Source: Branchiostoma floridae (lineage: Eukaryota > Chordata > Leptocardii > Amphioxiformes > Branchiostomatidae). From it: a DNA stretch of 64,000 bases. The DNA lies in NCBI RefSeq assembly GCF_000003815.2, contig NC_049983.1:24636432-24700431 (forward strand). The letters run 5' to 3'. Positions 38,501 to 48,240 of this stretch are shown here, piece by piece (within the stretch, counting starts at the first letter, position 1; the number at the start of each line of letters is the position of its first letter). The notes beneath the pieces are model-generated. The model made no database searches. It saw nothing but the letters and a program-made list of their open reading frames with translations, and was not told the DNA's origin. The translations under genes and the position numbers were made by a program.

Positions 38501-41500
38501 AGAAATCCCGAAACATAAACAGAGCCTGCAAATGTCTAGCTTTATACCTCGAGGGACAGTAGTAACGATAAGCTCAGCTCATTTGCTATACAACTACAGT
38601 CCTTCTGGAGTTCCTCACGTCATGGCGTATCAACACTCCCGGTTTAACCCATTCCCGCAGGCATTTCCACACACATAAGATCATCTCCCCTAACTGCCAA
38701 CATAGCGACACACTGTCTGGCGTACGCCCTTACACTGCATAGCCGTGTACGGGCGGAGAGTTCAGCCAATAAGGGCCCTTATCAAGTCAACCGCCGGTTG
38801 GTCTCGGGAGAATACTGTGGGTTCTTCGCTTCTCCCTGAAGACTTTGCGAGAATAAACGGCAGAAACGGGTCAAAGGATGACACCCGATAGTCTTATCAT
38901 CCCTTCATTACCAGCGGGGCATCGATCAGGGATATATTATGCAATCAATCTGACGCCGGAGACGCCGTAGACTGTTGTTGGTACTTCTCATCACAAACCC
39001 AGCAGTCGCGTTTGCTTTGCTATGAGGTTTCGTTCTCTTTGTGGTTGCCAACTCAATTTACCGCAAAACGGATATAGTTTTTTGATTACCTTTAACTATT
39101 TGGTTACCTCGGTAAAAGCGATCGAAACTCGGACTTGGAACGAAGCATAACCCTTTTTCGTTAGCCAACCCGTTATAATTTTGTACCCTATCTCGTATGC
39201 TTCAGTAGCTCCGACAATAGATAAGGGGGGATACAGACATACAATATTCAGCTCGAGTACTCTACGATTGAATGACTTATTCATCAATGGTTGCGCTTTT
39301 TTGCGCTTTGTTGCTCATATGCATTTGATAATAGGTTTATCTAGTCTTTATTTGTCCTGGTAGTGATGCAATTTTTGCGCAAAACTCACGCAGCAGTTGC
39401 CTATTGAACAATCAGATATCCAGCAGGAGATACAGAACACAGTAACGTTAGATTAGGACCACGATGCACATGACAAACGGTTCAATTTGTGTGACTTTAT
39501 ATCAGTGTTTTGTTCCTACAATTCGTCAGTCTTCGGTGTTTACATAACTGAAATTGTTCAGGTGAATTGTTATGATGATTGTATATAATAGTTATAGTCC
39601 ATTGCAAATTCCTACCCGAGGGCTAATTGCAGTTTATATGAAAGGGGACAAACATTGGATATGTCTACTGTAGTCTGAAAGCTAACTCCTAATTCAAACT
39701 TGTTGGGTTAGACTTATTTTCCGGAAGCAATGGAAGACAAAGGATTTTAATTTAACTATAATGCGGGGGTTCTGTGATGTTAGGAGAAATGTAGCTTTCT
39801 TTTTTATTGTACTAAACACAGGGAAATTTGGGAGGAATTTCGTGGCCACTTTAAAAGGTATATATATATATATATATATACATACGTTTAACTATCAAAC
39901 TGTTTCCTTGGTCTACTATCGTATGGTGATTCCATCCTTAACCGTAAGTACACCTCTGGTTGCACACATGCACAGTAGTAGATTCCTTTAACATTGCTGC
40001 TGTTATGCATGGTCCCCCCCCCCCCCCCCTGACTCGTCCCAATGCAGTAGTGTCATGAAGAAAGGCCTTTAACTAAGCCCACGAGTCTTTAACGGCTATT
40101 GCCACATTATTGGACTATCTATAATCGCATTTAGATCAATTTTCAAAATCAACCATCACGAATGATCCAGTGCATCCGCACTACACTATAGGTAAAGAAT
40201 CGACGTGTCCACTTTAATTCCCTCCTGACTGATCGCTTTACATGGCGACATTGATGCGCCTTGGGAGCGCAGTGAACACGTATAGTCCATGAACTACCTG
40301 GGGCGTGCAGTGGTACCCGCTATGAACACGTACTTATGTATTAGTCAGGACGTTTCGCCTCTGTGCGTTTTGTTCTCAATTTCGTTTGAAGGACGGAAAG
40401 AGATGGGTTGATGATACCTTGTGGATCGGGGTTTGAGCATCTCTTCCATGTGAATTACTACTGAAACACCGCCCTGCACGGAATTACACGTTCTGTGGTA
40501 CCCATACATCATCCGCACTGTAGTTAGGATCATCTCGACTCTGAAGTACGTAAATTGCTGTTGCCCTTTCGCATCGTCTTTATTATTCAGATGCTATCAA
40601 ATCCAATTAAACTCGTTGGAATTCTCAACGTAGCCATTCCTTCCGCCTTATGAAAGCAAAATTGCTTCTACTAGACAAATGATAAGGTACTGATAATGGT
40701 GATTTAGTCATAAAACAGAAAGTATACCGTTTCACTTTTAATACCGGATTAAGTGCCAATCATTCTAGATTTATGATTTCAATACACGTTGGTGCAGAAC
40801 TTTATCAGATACCTGTACCAGTGTGCAGTTTGTATTATTCGTTAGAAAGTTGATTTAGGCATTATTACTTGCTTGTATTAGATGTGCCAAATCTATAACC
40901 GTAAATGACCTTTTATCGACGTCGAATCAGGTCGAGAAGGGTACATGCATTGTCCTTGAATCCTGACTTTAGCTGACTCTTTTTTTTCGCAGCGATCTAT
41001 TGCGAACTACATCATTGGAGGTTTCAGATGGCGATCTGAATATATAAACTGGGAACAAACATTCGACTTATTTACGTGTTACACCTTTAAATGACACATC
41101 AGATAAAGTGGTATTAGACGGAAACGGTCAAATTCATAAGAACAACTTACTAACAGCATTCGGTGTCACTAAATGACCTAATCAAGCTTTACCGTTCTGC
41201 CGTTTAAGACGGCGCTACGTCTTACTAAGCTTAAGGGGACATGGCGGGATAGTATGGCTTGAGGCTTAAAGGCTTTTTCGTGTACATGTACTACCAGCGA
41301 AATGAACTGCCCTGTGCGAACTTCGCATCATCAAACACGAAGCCAGCGAATATAAGTTCACGGTCACAGGAAACAGAGAAAGTGATATGAGAATAGATTT
41401 CAAGGCTATTATTAAAATGTGCAGCCCATCGGCTAACGGAAATCATCGCTGGCATTTAGTTTCCTCTCTAGAACTCCCCTCGGGGTATCCAACGTGATCT

Positions 41501-44325
41501 CTACACGCACACGGTACTCCGACTGAGTGTTCCGAGTACGAACTGGGGATTTCGTGACTCACTTTTCTCCAGTTCGCTGTGTACAGCATAGCTCGTCTAA
41601 CATTTAGGTCAAGTAAGCTGGCAGTAATGGGTTTGATGTAGAAGGACATGGTGCTATTAGACTTAAGTTTTCAAATGTCAGAGGAAGTAGGTTGATATTC
41701 GCATGCAGTGGACGGAGGGCATGGGGCACGTAGACATGCGAGTGGGCAGAGGGAGAGAATCCGTACAACACAGTGGGGTGTCTGACGACAGTTTCACCAT
41801 AGTTTTTTGTAAAACGTAATATTTGTAAGATTTCTTGCAGTTTTGAAGGAAATGTAACCTTAGCTTATTGATACTCTACAAACTAGACAAAGTGCATGAT
41901 TATCTCCTACTCTGAAGTGAAAAAAAAAACAATTGAGTGTTTTCAAAGAAGAAGATTTCCCCTGTAGCCAGGATCAGCGAGAGTGTGACTAGCTCATTAT
42001 CCGACCCCCTAGGGAGCCTACTGGAGGCATGGATTTATTGTATACAGCCATGACGGTCTAATACTGGTGGTCACTCCAAAAACCTCCGTCGTATACCCTT
42101 CGCATGCAGTAGACACCCCGCCCGGACACGTACCACTTAGACATGCGAGAGAGTGATTTAACGAGTCTGGAAGGACGTAACGGGATTACGGCGATTATCT
42201 GATGAATGCTATTCATGTTTTAACGCGGCCGTTATTTGTACATCTAATCCCCGTGATGGCATCAGGACGATAAGGTTTGGGACGTGTGTGTGTGAGCGTA
42301 CATACCAAGTCCACTTCCGAGATCTGGTCAATGCTGGCGATCTGCATACTGACGAGAACATCCACGGCGGGGCCTGGGGGAGGTAAGAACACAACATGAA
42401 GTACACAAGTCTGTTCTACGAAATGAAAATAGAATTACAGTATATATCTTTAGATAAATACTATACAATATAGGCTAACGTACACAAATATTCGATATCA
42501 TGATACAGCTAGATGGTACTAATCGTGGGATTTCGGATCTTGACTACTTCCAAAGCATGTGCAAAGATTGCCGTCACCTTGGTTTGTCATCTGACTTCCC
42601 ACCAAATGTCTACAGCCTGCGCGTATATACTGCTCTTCTGGTAAATTAGCTGTGATTGATATAGCCTTGATAAACCCTCTCAGTCTACTAAGGGGTTCCT
42701 GTATTTTATTCTTTGGTTTGGCTGTGGCTATTACAAATGGCTAGCCCCCCTGTGGCTGACAAATGCAGGAACGATACAAATGGAATTTGACATGGACAAG
42801 ATACTTATCATTGACAATACTCTAAGTACATAAAAACTTTTCCATTAATTTTTTTATTTAGTGGTAAGCCAAAAATTTTATTCTATGTATTTTTTAAACC
42901 AAAGCTTTTAATTTGACTTCATCCTTTTTTCACATAAGCTCGTCCGTTCTCTCTCTTCTGCAATGAAGGATTTTAGGTGTGAGCTTGTTCTAAACTTTCT
43001 ATGTCCTCTTAGACTACCCAATCATAAAATACTGTGACCATAGTACTCATTGTATCTTAATTGTCTTTATCATCTGGAGTTTCATTTTTCCGAGGCTGTG
43101 TTGATATTAGCAACACCGCTGTGACATGTATTATTTTTCCTTTTTGATCAATAAAGAATGTCTTGGTTTTTCAGTTTTCAATGATGAAAATGAAGATGAA
43201 GATGCCTGGAACCTATGCTCATCGACAAATCTTCTGGTAAAACAAGGCCAAAGGCTTCTACCATGACGAGGAGCGTGTTCAGCGGAGGCTGACGCGCGGT
43301 CGATCGGACTGACTTACCGCCGAAATTCGGGCGGAGATTGCGGTCATAACCCTTCAGCAGATTCTCGATGGCGCTGGTGGTCGGCGTGGTGGTGGAGAAG
43401 AATTTCGCTGATGAATTATTCTGGCTCCTGTGGACGGAATTAGACAACAAACTGCGCTATTTCCTGTCACAACAAGACAGTTTTATTCTTATATTCATGC
43501 TTATTATTAATTTATTTATTTTTGTATTGAGATTGCAGACAATTGAATACATGGCAAACCCTGGCAGCGTAGCTGATATTGGGTGCCAACACATACATAC
43601 ATTTATACTTCTCCTAGAATACACATAGATAACTCAAAATTCAAGGTCATACTTCAAACGAATAATTAGAAAAATCTATTAGTGAAACAACATCAGTTAC
43701 TATCCTTCGAATCATTTACATCATACAAAAATTACATAATTGACTGTCTGCCAGCCAAAAGACCAAATGGATAAATAAATACTTAGTAATTGCTATAGAT
43801 GATATTAACCGTATGACAATTGAAATGACAATTACTTGAAAATAACCGCACCACAACCCATCATTACATTATGTGTTTATATGATTATGAAAGCTAACAG
43901 AAAGCTAACTATAAATTAAGTGTGATAGATTTATAACGATGTTTATTCTGTTTATGATTTAATTACAGCATTTCTTGAAATCATATTTCGAAAGTATCTT
44001 TTTCACTAAATCAGTTCAGTTAAAATACCCTATAACTAAATTTTCTGAAATCTCAATACCACCGCTATATTTCATTTTCGGTGAGTGAGTAATCTAAACC
44101 GTTGCTACGACCAAGTTTCAGAAACTAATGTTAAAAACACATTTCACTCATGCTCAGTTGTGGGTAGAGATGAAGTTAGGAATGAACTCATAATACTCAC
44201 ATATCATTGAAAGAATATAAAAGAAGTGGCGCTTGTACCTACCCGGGAAATGTCGCGGCCGACACGTCCATACAGACGTAAACAGTGCACAGGCACAGGT
44301 AGACACGACGGCAGGAGAAGGCCAT
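14439..44325 (-). CDS. GABA-A receptor-type Cys-loop chloride channel subunit gene, first five coding exons (3' part outside window)
   Basis: Gene-level entry joining 44325..44243, 43427..43318, 42373..42306, 21122..20902 and 14521..14439. The 565 coding bases give 188 residues plus one base with matching phases at all four junctions. The product is the N-terminal extracellular part of a pentameric ligand-gated anion channel, expected in the plasma membrane of neurons, where GABA-class receptors pass chloride. In order: signal peptide (about 1-23), variable N terminus with NNSS glycosylation sites (31-34), helix plus [12 protein letters not shown] (54-65), [13 protein letters not shown] (78-90), loop-[12 protein letters not shown] (94-104), WVPDTF (124-129), and a Cys-loop C168-C182 with 13 residues between the cysteines. 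It most resembles vertebrate beta, delta and pi subunits from memory; the subunit class is inference. The rest of the ligand-binding domain, M1-M4 and the stop codon are absent and presumably lie beyond position 1. Confidence 0.93.
16590..16735 (+). repeat. SINE 3' fragment
   Basis: The sequence GAATGGCAGC-like / CGCTCCAGAC, AAGCTCCT, CAATTCAGCCC and GGCCCACCCAATA-like words match 47125-47240 at the 3' end of the longer SINE copy in the same order. The tRNA-like head is missing, so this is a 5'-truncated or eroded copy. Confidence 0.7.
20414..20880 (+). mobile_element. tRNA-derived SINE, interrupted by a mariner-type MITE
   Basis: The 5' part has Pol III promoter-like boxes: A-box region TGGCTTAGCTGGTAGAGCG at about 20424 and B-box-like GAGTTCGATACC at about 20468. 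The body (TTGTGCCCTTAGGAC, GGGTACCTGAC, GGAGAGGTAAA, CTTGAGTGCAGTGCCA, CTCGTCTGTCCAAAAG) and terminal A-run match the inverted copy at 46343-46624. A 178 bp MITE splits the body. The A-tail ends about 20 bases short of the exon 4 boundary, in antisense orientation to the receptor gene. Confidence 0.88.
20612..20789. mobile_element. Mariner-type MITE nested in the SINE, 178 bp, TA target duplication
   Basis: Termini CAGTCAAACCTGT and ACAGGTTTGACTG are perfect inverted repeats flanked by TA on each side (20610-20611 and 20790-20791). The interior repeats GGCCACCT and TATAGTGGCCA words, also in inverted order. TA duplication is the hallmark of Tc1/mariner transposition. The SINE copy at 46343-46624 lacks this insert and serves as the empty site. 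Confidence 0.85.
20902..21122 (-). CDS. GABA-A-type receptor exon 4, 221 bp
   Basis: This encodes residues 88-160 plus two bases, beginning [17 protein letters not shown] and ending NGNILYGM(R). It contains loop D (F94 and R96 align with alpha1 F64 and R66, which line the complementary side of the GABA site), the invariant WVPD motif (124-127, loop A), the N110-K-S112 glycosylation site, and [14 protein letters not shown] (loop E region). The position of the beta-subunit loop A tyrosine is F129. The acceptor is ccctccag|GAT and the donor AG|gtcagt. The length of exactly 221 bp matches the conserved exon of vertebrate GABA-A subunit genes. The SINE tail ends about 20 bases downstream of its donor. 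Confidence 0.97.
25452..25782. repeat. Tandem duplication, unit 169 bp
   Basis: GTCGAACACCAGAGATCGT starts at 25452 and again at 25621. Both copies continue with a CATGCCGCAGGGCTT block, CATACCGTTTTGCAA and GTGCTATTGTCTT. The second copy has lost about ten bases internally. Intronic, non-coding. Confidence 0.85.
26511..26910. repeat. 21 bp minisatellite
   Basis: The unit is ACCACCACTGAATCAAGCTGT, seven codons long. The central copies (about 26628-26830) are regular and the outer ones decay. Because 21 is a multiple of three the array stays open on both strands; on the plus strand it reads as heptads of the form TTTESGC. It sits in intron 3 with no splice evidence, so it is annotated as a repeat. 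Confidence 0.88.
29461..29760. repeat. AT / GT microsatellite cluster
   Basis: Imperfect (TA)n and ATATAAAT runs at about 29478-29518 are followed by (GT)n from 29519 to about 29576, and then interrupted GT, GCGC and TATG runs to about 29752. The frames made of Cys/Val or His/Thr repeats across it are products of the microsatellite. Confidence 0.95.
31226..31392. mobile_element. Foldback MITE, about 165 bp
   Basis: Left GAAATACAAC..GGGGTATTCCG(C)ATCA and right TGAT(AC)GGAATACCCC..GTTGTATTC are inverted copies of about 35 bp. The centre holds two CCCTCCCGCGGGT copies. No autonomous copy or clear target duplication is visible. Confidence 0.7.
34384..34938. repeat. Three direct repeats, unit 187 bp
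   Basis: ATCAAGTA marks the unit starts at 34384, 34571 and 34758, exactly 187 bp apart. Each carries CCTCCGAAAATAGCGCACAG, CTGACTGCAGT, CACAATAAGTTGTATTATC and GCAGCATGT. The third copy lacks the TATATCATATG block. Intronic; no coding sense. Confidence 0.92.
42306..42373 (-). CDS. GABA-A-type receptor exon 3, 68 bp
   Basis: This encodes the end of G65 and residues 66-87: [22 protein letters not shown]. It is the first beta-strand and connecting loop of the ligand-binding domain; the S-I-D-x-I-S-E-V motif is characteristic of GABA-A and glycine receptor subunits. The acceptor is a strong cccccag|GC and the donor TTG|gtatgt, in phase 0 with exon 4. The 68 bp length equals the conserved vertebrate exon. 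Confidence 0.95.
42374..43317 (-). other. Intron 2 (944 bp)
   Basis: Joins exon 2 donor GGCG|gtaagt to exon 3 acceptor cccccag. AT-rich, with a TGATCAATAAAGAATG stretch near 43145 but no repeat or gene that I can name. Confidence 0.9.
43318..43427 (-). CDS. GABA-A-type receptor exon 2, 110 bp
   Basis: This encodes residues 29-64 plus one base: a variable, Thr-rich N terminus with overlapping NNS and NSS glycosylation sites (31-34), then [18 protein letters not shown] (47-64). The last part is the N-terminal helix and the GYD-x-x-LRP-x-FG motif shared by all GABA-A subunits. The acceptor is gtccacag|G and the donor G|gtaagtc. The first base completes the Gly codon of exon 1. The acceptor choice is supported by phase; alternatives a few bases inside cannot be excluded. 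Confidence 0.92.
43428..44242 (-). other. Intron 1 (815 bp)
   Basis: Bounded by exon 1 donor CCCGG|gtaggt and exon 2 acceptor. The segment at about 43510-43615 (GAGATTGCAGACAATTGAA, GCTGATATTGGG) is an inverted copy of 47400-47490, so it is a dispersed repeat. The rest is AT-rich with nothing else recognised. Confidence 0.85.
44243..44325 (-). CDS. GABA-A-type receptor exon 1: start codon and signal peptide
   Basis: The ATG is at 44325 (minus strand), in good initiation context (G at -3 and +4). An in-frame TGA lies 18 codons upstream with no other in-frame Met between, which fixes the start. The exon encodes [27 protein letters not shown] and two bases of Gly28: a short n-region with two Arg, a Cys-rich hydrophobic core, and a small-residue c-region (SAA) suiting signal peptidase cleavage near residue 23. 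Donor GG|gtaggt; the phase fits exon 2 exactly (GG|G). A 5' non-coding exon part continues upstream; its end cannot be read. Confidence 0.85.
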
Positions 44326-44720
44326 TCCCACAGACAGCCAAGTGCTGAAATGGCCTATCACGAGAGAAGTGTGGACTCAAGAAGGTCTGTGAAGGCGCAG
44401 AGAGACGCTCCCACGGGCTCCATAAACAGATTTTCTAATGGAAATGGCTGCTTTCTGCTTGATAGTAGAGCGCTGTCCCATTGGCCATCAGGAGTACAGG
44501 CGAGGCACTGGGGATAACGGCGGCGCTGGCACCTCTCCCACGTTCCGGTCCGGAGGTACGATCCACGCAAGGACATCGCAGCTGTGCATCAGTCAGTGCC
44601 GGGCTGCTCACTCAGAACGGGGCGGGGCCTCATCAGCCGCCGCTCATTGGGCACCGCCATGGCGACCACACTGATGAGCCGGCACCGGAGAAGCGAAATG
44701 AATGTACGCCCCGTTTTATG
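44326..44720 (-). promoter_or_regulatory. Probable GC-rich, TATA-less promoter and 5' UTR
   Basis: Upstream of the start codon the sequence becomes GC- and CpG-rich. Read on the minus strand there is a CCAAT box (44650-44646), then a GC box (44628-44619, plus strand GGGGCGGGGC), then an E-box CAGCTG (44584-44579). No TATA motif is seen. The order and spacing fit initiation somewhere near 44540-44600. This is inference from motifs and position; no transcript evidence exists here. Confidence 0.55.
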
Positions 44721-46342
44721 CCCCGGCGGCTTTCAATCAATACCCGCAGCCGTTCCATAACGCGAGAAGGCGGCGTATTAAATAGCTTCGGATGTCCCTG
44801 GGTGGGGATGAAATTTGTTACCATGCACAAGTGCACGCTTTTTATTGCGGGTGCTTTGCATTGATATGAAGCGGTTTCACACAAAAAAGTGCAGTGCGTA
44901 GATCTGCGTTAACGTTTTTCCCATGCTTTGATGAGCGACAACCTTGGACTCAGAAGTGGCTCAAATTGAAACCGACTGCAGTCAGATCCAAATTGGGTTC
45001 TGCGCGCACGGGATGTCATGAATCCTTCATTTGATGTGACCTCGTGTTTCTTGTTCAGACGTAATCCGTCCGATGTGTCACGGTCACCGCTGGATGGAAA
45101 GCCGTAAATTACGTGCTTAAAGCGACGTAAATGGTCCTGTTTATTCCCTCCAAACGTCGCGAGGATCGGTGAGACTAATCACTTCGACAGCAGTTGTCGC
45201 GGTTCCGTTGCCACAGACCTGATACGAAAGAACAACCTATCACACGTGTCATGCGTACTCACCGAGACAGTATTATCATCATCGTCGTAGCTACAACAGT
45301 GGTGCTGAGTAATTGGAGTTAAGCTCTGGCTAACTACTAAATCGGGCGCTTCTTTGATATGGTAATGTTAGCTTGCCGTGGCTTTCATGATTTAATTTCC
45401 CGTCACATTTCTGGACGCTATAGACATGCAGATGTGGATGTAGACGTGAGTGTAGCTGAAGGACAAACAAGGATTTATCGATTTTTTGTACCGACCTTAA
45501 TAGGCCATAATCATTGATGGAAGGATAGCGTGTGGTAATCCATTTGCTGATGAACGTGACTGTGTGGTTGGCCGACGTGAAGGAAAGGGTTTCATGTATT
45601 TTAGTGTCTAATCTTCGCTCGAAAAATAATGGCCGAAGCACGACATAGGAATAGATCAAACAACCGCACACGATGTGTGGAGACCTAGAGGCTATAGTGC
45701 CACATAAGCATTGTAGCTAGAACGCGTCAATCTGTGTTCAACTTTCGTCTACGCTTGAGAGTAATATTTTCAAGGCCTGCAACTTGGCAAGGAAGGAAAG
45801 GACGCTATGGTATTATAAACTTCAGCCGAACCAAACACCACTTTCTAATATTAGTATTGAGCGAGATTTGTGGATATTTTTTTGGGCACAAGTAGTGCAG
45901 CAAGTCTTCATCAAAATATTTACATTTCAACCAAACGTCATGGAGTTTCTTGCAGTGGAAGCTACAGCTCAGTGTGATCAGCTATGCCCTAAGCAGCAAA
46001 TGTTGGAGTACTTTCTAGTTCTCCACTTTACTTTCATTTTCCAGTGTCCGTCCTTCATTTTTTGTGTGTGCCTCCGGTCGGAGGACGGCTGATCTGACGG
46101 AAGCGATCTCAGTCATTGCTCAACTCCAGCTGAACAGGATCAATAGAAGCTCCAACTGCTGCTTGAGGAAGATACGCTTACAGGCCATTTTTCTTCCGAG
46201 ATAAGAACAAGTTAGTCAGTGCTCCCGGTGCGAGCACAGATCGCAGAGATACACGAGTGTGATCAGTTGTCCCGCTGCAGGCCACACATCCGGTCCTACC
46301 TGTAATATCCTTCTGCTGGGCCGCGCGGCCGCGTCTACGTCC
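44721..46342. other. Intergenic stretch, nothing identified
   Basis: Upstream flank of the receptor gene. CpG content fades after about 45200. No exon, RNA gene or named repeat was recognised; frames of 100-130 codons here have no resemblance to known families. Confidence 0.5.
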
Positions 46343-46624
46343 TTTTTTTTTCATTTATATGCTTTTGGACAGACGAGGACAATGTGGCACTGCACTCAAG
46401 TTTTGTAACTTGTAATAACAGTGCCACTTAAACTTTATAGACAGAAGTTAAAGGTAGTCTTTTACCTCCCCGACCGTCAGGTACCCATTTTTTTACACCT
46501 GGGTGAGGAAGTTCGTGTAAAGTGCCTTTGCCAAGGGCACAACGTCGGGGGTACGGCGGGAATCGAACTCGGGACCTACAGATTCCGAGCCTAACGCTCT
46601 ACCAGTTACGCCACGCCCGACGCG
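46343..46624 (-). mobile_element. tRNA-derived SINE, intact copy
   Basis: On the minus strand it begins with a tRNA-like head (GTGGCGTAACTGGTAGAGCG, then CCCGAGTTCGATTCCCGCC as B box). The body shares GTTGTGCCCTTGGCAAAGGC, GGGTACCTGAC and CTTGAGTGCAGTGCCAC with 20414-20880, and it ends in an A-run (T-run at 46343-46351 on the plus strand). About 280 bp. It is the uninterrupted counterpart of the SINE next to exon 4. Confidence 0.9.
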
Positions 46625-46810
46625 AAATGTTTGTGCGGGAGGGGGGTCTAGCCACTGGTGCAATACGTCCTGGAAAGCTATGGACGTGACAACTGTACAA
46701 AAAAGAAGTATTTGCTGCCCTTGAAACCTTCATTTCCTCTACAAAACAGTTTTCCAGTTAAACCACTCAAACCAATCTATACTGTAGCTTCCAATCTGTT
46801 ACATAATAGT

Positions 46811-47240
46811 TACTTGAAGCCGAGTAGCACAGTGGTATTGTGTTCGCCTCGTGACCGAGAGGTCGCGGGATCGAATCCGCCTGCCGTGCTGCCGGTCTTG
46901 TGCCCTTGGGAAAGGCACTTTACACGACTTTCCTCACTTTACTCAAGTGAAAATGAGTCGTCCCTCGGATAGGACGTTAAATGGAGGTCCCGTGTCTGGG
47001 GAGAGCCACACCCCAGGCACGTTAAAGAACCCGCCACATGTGCGATAGTGCGGTGTGAGTGGTCCAAAACCTACAGTTCCTTGGCCGCACCTGGGGCAAT
47101 TACTGTCGTATTGAGGTCACCTGAGTGGCGCCGAATGGCAGCTCGCTCCAGACCCTTGCGATTTAGCCCCGCCTATTGTAAGCTCCTCGCAATTCAGCCC
47201 CTGGCTGCAAAGAGTGAGTAGTCGGCCCACCCAATAACAC
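46811..47240 (+). mobile_element. Second SINE type, tRNA-like head with long body
   Basis: The head has an A-box-like GTAGCACAGTGG (about 46825) and a B-box-like GGGATCGAATCC (46867-46878). The central TGCCCTTGGGAAAGGCACTT block is shared with the other SINE family. The later body (CCTCGGATAGGACG, GTGCGGTGTGAG, CAATTCAGCCCC, CCACCCAATAACACC) matches the fragments at 811 and 16590. Frames inside it are rejected. Confidence 0.85.
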
Positions 47241-47394
47241 CAATAACAACTTGGATGTACACTAGACCTCCGATCCACAAGTTCCAAACCTAAAAATCAA
47301 GTTTAACTTATGTTCTACTCAAATAAGTTTGTCTTTAGGATTAATCTTTTTGTTTTATTTGAAGTATACGTTCACGTTTGTTATGTATATTCTA

Positions 47395-47495
47395 TGAGAA
47401 ACACAAATGTCTGTATGTGTTAGCGCCCAATATCAGCTAGGCTGCCTGGGTTTGGCATGTGTTCAATTGTCTGCAATCTCAATGAATAAACAAAT
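47395..47495 (-). repeat. Dispersed repeat fragment
   Basis: Inverted match to 43510-43615 in intron 1: GCCCAATATCAGCTAG, GTTCAATTGTCTGCAATCTC and a trailing AATAAA. The TGTCTGCAATTTCAATAAA words near 54915 suggest a wider family, probably a retroelement 3' end. Confidence 0.6.
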
Positions 47496-47582
47496 TAATA
47501 AAGCTATGGCAGTAAATAATAAAGTCTCAGAGTAAAAAATGTCACCGTACAAAAAAGTGACTGCGGTTCAATAAATGTCGGT

Positions 47583-48240
47583 TTGCTAAGGATTGAGTTC
47601 ATGTTACTGTGCAATATAATGTATAAATGTAGCACAACAAAAAGGAACTTAAATCTTCTACAAAGAGTACAGAATAAGGCTAATCGTCTCCTCCAGATGA
47701 GACTGAAATGGAAGTCTGTGAACATCTGTTTGTTATTGAACACTATGACTACTTTCAGAAGAATTGTGCTTACCAATGAACCTGTCTGTCTCAGCAGTAA
47801 ACTGGCATCTATTAGGAAACCCCACAATTGCAGTACACTCGCTTTGCTTCAGGAAGTAATTTCAAGTACAAATACAAACCTAGGACAAACTCTTTGAAAA
47901 GAACATTTCGGTATAGAGCAATTTCAGTGTGGAGCCGACTGCCTATGGCGCTACAGTCTACCCAATTTTAGGGTCTTTCAAAAATGGCCTCTGTGATCTA
48001 ATCTCCAGTCTGAATTGAAACTAGAAAACGTTCTTGGCTGTTCTATTGACTTGCTTATTGTATGCATATCAATTATTGACCGTTACATTGACTTTTGTAC
48101 ATTATTCATATATTAATGGCATTTCTGTTTTTGATTAACATGTATGTAAATATTGACTATTGTTTGTACGTTATTGTTTGTATGAAGTTCAGGAAGATTA
48201 GTGGCGTTCCCCAGGGTGCGTCACTAATGGACTTTTGACT
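47583..48240 (+). pseudogene. Degraded LINE: reverse transcriptase C-terminal tail plus 3' UTR
   Basis: The plus-strand frame contains NLLQRVQNKANRLL, the LQR-x-QN-x-A-x-R motif found after the reverse transcriptase core in CR1/L2/jockey-like non-LTR retrotransposons. After a stop, a shifted frame reads TFRYRAISVWSRLPMALQS and then, after a further stop and shift, SFKNGLCDLISSLN, the usual closing block (FRYRA-x-x-VWN-x-LP ... SFK). An AT-rich 3' part with GGAAGATTAG / CACTAATGG follows to about 48240. It is 5'-truncated and broken, so not functional. Confidence 0.75.

Larger units (their letters stand above)
21123..42305 (-). other. Intron 3 (about 21.2 kb)
   Basis: Flanked by exon 3 donor TTG|gtatgt and exon 4 acceptor. 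It contains the direct repeats, minisatellite, microsatellites and MITE listed separately. Stretches such as 23220-23500, 24070-24540, 36590-37050 and 37600-38060 are GC-richer and open in several frames, but no family is recognisable. A (TA)n run lies at about 39859-39880 and a C-run at 40014-40029. Elsewhere I see nothing beyond AT-rich intronic sequence. Confidence 0.85.

Noticed and set aside
44233-44864. Overlapping plus-strand frames of 78-127 codons at the CpG-rich region
   Set aside because: Low stop density is explained by high GC; the real coding exon here is on the minus strand.
46811-46890. Possible tRNA gene
   Set aside because: Same reasoning: tRNA-like head of a longer dispersed repeat with fragments at 811 and 16590.
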